Shown here: positions 6,376 to 9,815 of the stretch, in pieces | Layout: each line of letters opens with the position of its first letter | How positions within the stretch are numbered: position 1 is the stretch's first letter | NCBI GenBank assembly: GCA_003158505.1 | Contig: PMJK01000007.1 | Coordinates: 3,773 to 13,587, forward strand | Source of the DNA: Holophagaceae bacterium | GTDB taxonomy: Bacteria > Acidobacteriota > Holophagae > Holophagales > Holophagaceae | Direction of reading: 5' to 3' | Length of the DNA: 9,815 nucleotides | Notes under the pieces: generated by a model | The model's database searches: none | What the model saw: only the letters and a program-made list of their open reading frames with translations | Told to the model about the DNA's origin: nothing | Position numbers and translations under genes: made by a program

Positions 6376-7506
6376 ATGCGCTTCCTCCACACTTCCGACT
6401 GGCACCTGGGCAAGACCCTTTGCAATGCCAACCTCCTGGATGACCAGGCCCATGCCCTGGACCAGGTGGTAGCCATGGCCCGGGAGACCCGGGCCGAAGC
6501 CCTGGTCATCTCCGGTGACCTCTATGACCGGGCGGTTCCCCCCAAGGAGGCCGTGGCACTCCTCGACGAGACCCTGGACCGCCTGGTGCGAGGTTGCGGG
6601 GTGCCCGTGCTCATCATTGCGGGTAACCACGACAGCCCTGAGCGGTTGGGCTTCGCCTCGAGCTTTCTCGGGTCCCAGGGGCTCCATCTCGCCGGACCCC
6701 TCGATCCCGATCCGGATCCGGTGGTGATCGGAAACGCAGCCTTTCACCTGCTGCCCTTTGCAGATCCGGCCATGGCTCGGTTCGCCCTGGGCGAGGGGGA
6801 CCTCCGGACCCATCAGGATGTCCTGGCCGCACAGTTGGCGCGGGCCCGCCGCCGGCATCCGGCCGGATACCGGTTCGTGGCCGTGGCCCACGCCTTTGTC
6901 GCTGGAGGTGCTGTCTCGGATTCAGAGATGGCGCTGTCGATCGGAGGCACCGGCGAAGTCGATGCGGCCCTGTTCGACCCCTGCGACTATGCGGCCCTCG
7001 GTCACCTCCACCGCCCCCAGGAAGCTGGCTATGCCCATGTCCGCTATGCGGGCAGTCTCCTGAAATACAGTGCCTCCGAGGCCGGCCACGTGAAGGCGCT
7101 CACCCTCGTGGAGCTTCCCGAGAACGGGCCAGCCCATACGGAGCCCCTGCCCCTTTCGCCCCGGCGCGATCTGAGGCGACTCCGGGGGCGCTTCGAGGAT
7201 CTGATGAAGGGCCCCACGGGTCCCCCGGAAGACTACCTCTTTCTCGACCTCCTCGACGATGGACCGGTGCTGGACGCCATGGCGCGACTGCGCCAGATCT
7301 ACCCCAACCTGCTCGGCATCCAGCCCGCCTCCTCCGCGTCTGATTGCACCGGTGAGGTGATCGATATCCGCTCCCGCGAGTTGGATCCCGACCTGTTGTT
7401 CCGGTCCTTCTTCCAGGAGGTCCAGGGTCGGCCCATGGACGACGATGAATCCGCCGTCTTCCTGGAACTCTCCCAGCGAGTCCTCAAGGACGAGGCCCAC
7501 CTGTGA
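6376..7506 (+). CDS. sbcD: Exonuclease subunit SbcD (Mre11-type nuclease)
   Basis: SbcD is the Mn-dependent nuclease subunit of the SbcCD complex, which cuts DNA hairpins and processes blocked or broken ends, including at stalled forks. The calcineurin-like phosphoesterase motifs are all present: DWH at residues 8-10, GDLYDR at 47-52, GNHD at 83-86, H172 in VAHAF, and GHLH at 209-212, followed by the family signature VRYAGSLLKYS. The product is 376 residues; E. coli SbcD is about 400. I chose ATG 6376 because it gives the canonical N-terminus MRFLHTSDWHLGK; its ribosome-binding site (GCGGA, 6366-6370) is weak. An in-frame ATG at 6331 has GGAAGGA at 6312-6318, but with a 12-base spacer. The stop overlaps the sbcC start by four bases, so the two subunits are translationally coupled. 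Confidence 0.93.
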   Translation: MRFLHTSDWHLGKTLCNANLLDDQAHALDQVVAMARETRAEALVISGDLYDRAVPPKEAVALLDETLDRLVRGCGVPVLIIAGNHDSPERLGFASSFLGSQGLHLAGPLDPDPDPVVIGNAAFHLLPFADPAMARFALGEGDLRTHQDVLAAQLARARRRHPAGYRFVAVAHAFVAGGAVSDSEMALSIGGTGEVDAALFDPCDYAALGHLHRPQEAGYAHVRYAGSLLKYSASEAGHVKALTLVELPENGPAHTEPLPLSPRRDLRRLRGRFEDLMKGPTGPPEDYLFLDLLDDGPVLDAMARLRQIYPNLLGIQPASSASDCTGEVIDIRSRELDPDLLFRSFFQEVQGRPMDDDESAVFLELSQRVLKDEAHL

Positions 7507-9815
7507 GGCCCCTGAAGCTCACCCTCGAGGCCTTCGGACCCTACGCTGGGCGCCAGGAGCTGGATTTCTCCGAACTCAAGGACCAAGCCTTCTTCCTCAT
7601 CCATGGGCCCACGGGCGCCGGCAAGACCAGCATCCTCGATGGCATCAGCTATGCGCTCTACGGGGAGACCAGTGGCGGGCAGCGTGAGACCCGCGACCTG
7701 CGGAGCCACTTCGCGACGATGGACACACCCACCCGTGTGGTCTTCGATTTCGCTCTGGGAGAACGCCGCTACCGGGTGGCCCGTCTACCCGAACAGCAGG
7801 TCCCCAAACAGCGGAGCGGGGGCACCAAGCGCCAGCCCTACAGCGCCAACCTCTGGGAGCTGAAGGATGGGCAGGAAATTCCGCTCGCCACCGAGAAGCC
7901 GACCCAGGTCGATCCCAAGGTGGCCGAGCTCATCGGCTTCAAGGCCGATCAGTTCCGGCAGGTGGTGCTCCTGCCCCAGGGGCGCTTCCAGGAATTCATG
8001 CTGGCCGGATCCACCGAACGCCAGGCCATCCTCCAGACCCTCTTCCAGACCGCCCGGTACGCCCGTCTTGCCATCGCCCTGACCGAAGAAGAGAAGGCCT
8101 TGAAGGAGGCCATCCGTGCCACCCAGGCCGAGATCAAGCATCGTCTCGCCCAGGCCGGTGTGGCCTCCTTCGAAACCTTGCCGGCCCTTCTGCAGCAGGC
8201 TTCGGACCAGGTGGAAAGCCTGCAGCAGGATCAGGCCCTGGCGGCCAGTGAACTCGACCGCACCTCCACCGCCTGGATGGAGGGCACCCGGGCCGCCGAA
8301 CGCATCGCCGAATGTGAATCGGCCCGAGCCGACCTGGACCTGATCCAGACCCAGACGCGCCTCATGGAAGCCCGTCGCACGGAGCTGGATCGCGCCCGCC
8401 GCTGCGGTTCCGTCCTGCCGGCGGCCGAACGCCTGGAGACAGTCCTGGGGCGCATCCAGGCGCAGGAGGTCGAGGAGGCCAACCTCAGTGCGGTGGTCCA
8501 GGCTGCGGAAGCGGCCCTTGCCCAGGCGGAAGCCGCGATGGCTGAGGCGGCACAGCACGAGGTGCGCCGAGAAGAACTGCGGCGCACCATCGCCCGCCTG
8601 CGGGATCTGGAACCCAAGCTGGAGGCCCTGGAGACCGCCCGGAAGGAGGCCCGCGAAGCCGCCCTCGGGCGCGGGCGCCTGGGGGATCTGTCCGAAAATC
8701 AGAAGCGGCAGCTCGAGACCTGCAAGGAGGATCTGACAAGGGCGCGCCTGGCCCTGCAGGACGCCCGCACCCTGGCCGCCCAGGAAGCCGGGCGCGAGGG
8801 CAAGCTCTTCCTGGCGCAGAGGCGCAGCGCCCAGCGGGAGGACCTGGATCGATCCCTCAATGAAGCCACCCGAGCCCAGACCGCCCTCGCAGCGGCGCAG
8901 GAAGCCCAGCTCGCGGTCCAGAAGGCCGTCCAGGGTGCCCGCGAGCGCTACCGGGCCATTCTGGAACGACGCTTCTCTGCGCATGCGGCCCGGCTGGCCC
9001 AGGGCCTGAAGGAGGGGGAGGCCTGTCCCGTCTGCGGCAGCGAAACCCATCCCCACCCCGCCCAGGTCACCGTGGGTCTCCCCGACGAACAGGATGTCCG
9101 CCTGGCCCTGGAGCAGCAGGAGGATACGGAAACCGCCCTGGCGCGCGCCCAGGATGCCACGGCCTCCCGCATGGCCGCCCTGGAGACCGCCCAGACCCGG
9201 CGCCAGGATCTACTGGATGTCCTCGGCGAAGACGCGAATATGAGCCTCGAGACCCTGGTTGGCTACGAGACTCGCCACCGGGACGAACTGGACCTGAGTC
9301 GCACCGCCGCGGCTAACCTCCTTTCCATCGAGCGACAGATGCAGCAGGCGGAAGACGCGCGGAACCAGGCGGAGGCCAAGCTCTCCGAGACTCACCAGCG
9401 CCTCTCCGACCTGATGATTCAAGAAGAACGGGCCAAGATTCGAATGCAGATGCTCGAAGAGGATCTGCTGCAGGAGCTCCGCGCACCCGGCGCCCTCTCC
9501 ACCCAGCGCCGCGAGGCCGAGCAAGAACTGGAGGGCTCGGAGGCTCACCTGGCCGCCACCAAGGATGCGCGCGGGCCCGCCTTCAAGGCGGCCCTGGAAG
9601 CCCAGGCCACCCTCAAGGCCCATCAGAAACAGCTGGAGGCCGTCCGCACCGAATCCTGGGAGCTCAACGAAGCCTTCGAAGAAGCTCTCGCCGCGGCCCA
9701 TTTCCACGACCGTACGGATTTCGACCGGGCCCGCCGCAGTCCCGAAGAGATGCAGTCCCTTTCGGATACCCTCGACAGGTACGTAGCGGCACTGGCCGCG
9801 GCCACCCAGCGGCTC
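7503..9815 (+). CDS. sbcC: Exonuclease subunit SbcC (Rad50-type ATPase), partial at 3' end
   Basis: SbcC is the SMC-like ATPase that holds DNA and controls SbcD. The visible 771 codons contain no stop and run off the window. The start is GTG at 7503, overlapping the sbcD stop as GTGA, with GAGG at 7492-7495 seven bases upstream. The protein begins MRPLKLTLEAFGPYAG, typical of the family. Walker A is GPTGAGKT at residues 35-42 and the Q-loop is LLPQG with Q159. A long Ala/Glu/Gln/Arg-rich region from about 190 is predicted coiled coil, reversing at the zinc-hook CPVC (C508 and C511) and returning after it. The ABC signature, Walker B and D-loop should lie in the missing C-terminal part. E. coli SbcC is about 1050 residues, so perhaps 250 remain outside. 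Confidence 0.93.
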   Translation, partial: MRPLKLTLEAFGPYAGRQELDFSELKDQAFFLIHGPTGAGKTSILDGISYALYGETSGGQRETRDLRSHFATMDTPTRVVFDFALGERRYRVARLPEQQVPKQRSGGTKRQPYSANLWELKDGQEIPLATEKPTQVDPKVAELIGFKADQFRQVVLLPQGRFQEFMLAGSTERQAILQTLFQTARYARLAIALTEEEKALKEAIRATQAEIKHRLAQAGVASFETLPALLQQASDQVESLQQDQALAASELDRTSTAWMEGTRAAERIAECESARADLDLIQTQTRLMEARRTELDRARRCGSVLPAAERLETVLGRIQAQEVEEANLSAVVQAAEAALAQAEAAMAEAAQHEVRREELRRTIARLRDLEPKLEALETARKEAREAALGRGRLGDLSENQKRQLETCKEDLTRARLALQDARTLAAQEAGREGKLFLAQRRSAQREDLDRSLNEATRAQTALAAAQEAQLAVQKAVQGARERYRAILERRFSAHAARLAQGLKEGEACPVCGSETHPHPAQVTVGLPDEQDVRLALEQQEDTETALARAQDATASRMAALETAQTRRQDLLDVLGEDANMSLETLVGYETRHRDELDLSRTAAANLLSIERQMQQAEDARNQAEAKLSETHQRLSDLMIQEERAKIRMQMLEEDLLQELRAPGALSTQRREAEQELEGSEAHLAATKDARGPAFKAALEAQATLKAHQKQLEAVRTESWELNEAFEEALAAAHFHDRTDFDRARRSPEEMQSLSDTLDRYVAALAAATQRL

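Noticed and set aside
7785..9056. 423-codon minus-strand open frame opposite sbcC
   Set aside because: The plus strand carries Walker A, Q-loop and zinc-hook motifs in one continuous frame; the minus frame is Gly/Leu-rich shadow sequence.

Overview
The window is GC-rich chromosomal DNA (about 65% GC by eye) from a Gram-negative-type bacterium. The gene set fits this: a hybrid sensor kinase, a six-domain ribosomal protein S1, a bactofilin, and an SbcD/SbcC pair with a GTG start and 4-base overlap. The style of these proteins would suit Acidobacteriota (Holophagae/Geothrix-like) or a deltaproteobacterial-type lineage. That placement is an inference from general resemblance and has not been tested by a search. 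No mobile element, tRNA, rRNA, CRISPR array or integration site is visible.

Layout: (1) 1-1119 (+) is the C-terminal part of a hybrid histidine kinase. The window opens immediately after the position expected for the phospho-accepting His of the H-box. (2) 1237-2997 (+) is ribosomal protein S1 (rpsA). (3) 2998-3265 is an intergenic stretch with two identical terminator-like hairpins. Between them lies a decayed copy of the last ~70 bases of rpsA, so the rpsA 3' end plus terminator looks tandemly duplicated. (4) 3266-5608 (+) is a 780-residue protein made almost entirely of pentapeptide repeats (about 147 by hand count), with four interpretable breaks in the repeat. (5) 5656-6177 (-) is a bactofilin, convergent with the pentapeptide gene. 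(6) 6376-7506 (+) is sbcD and 7503-9815 (+, running off the end) is sbcC, divergent from the bactofilin gene and translationally coupled to each other.

The kinase, S1 and SbcCD are ordinary chromosomal functions: signalling, translation and DNA-end processing. The accessory interest lies in 2926-5608: the duplicated rpsA tail and terminator, and the very long beta-solenoid protein, which seems to have its own promoter. The pentapeptide protein is predicted to be a rod roughly 17-18 nm long, acidic, cytoplasmic and without any recognisable catalytic domain. It lies next to, but is transcribed towards, another beta-helical protein (bactofilin). A working link between the two is only a speculation.
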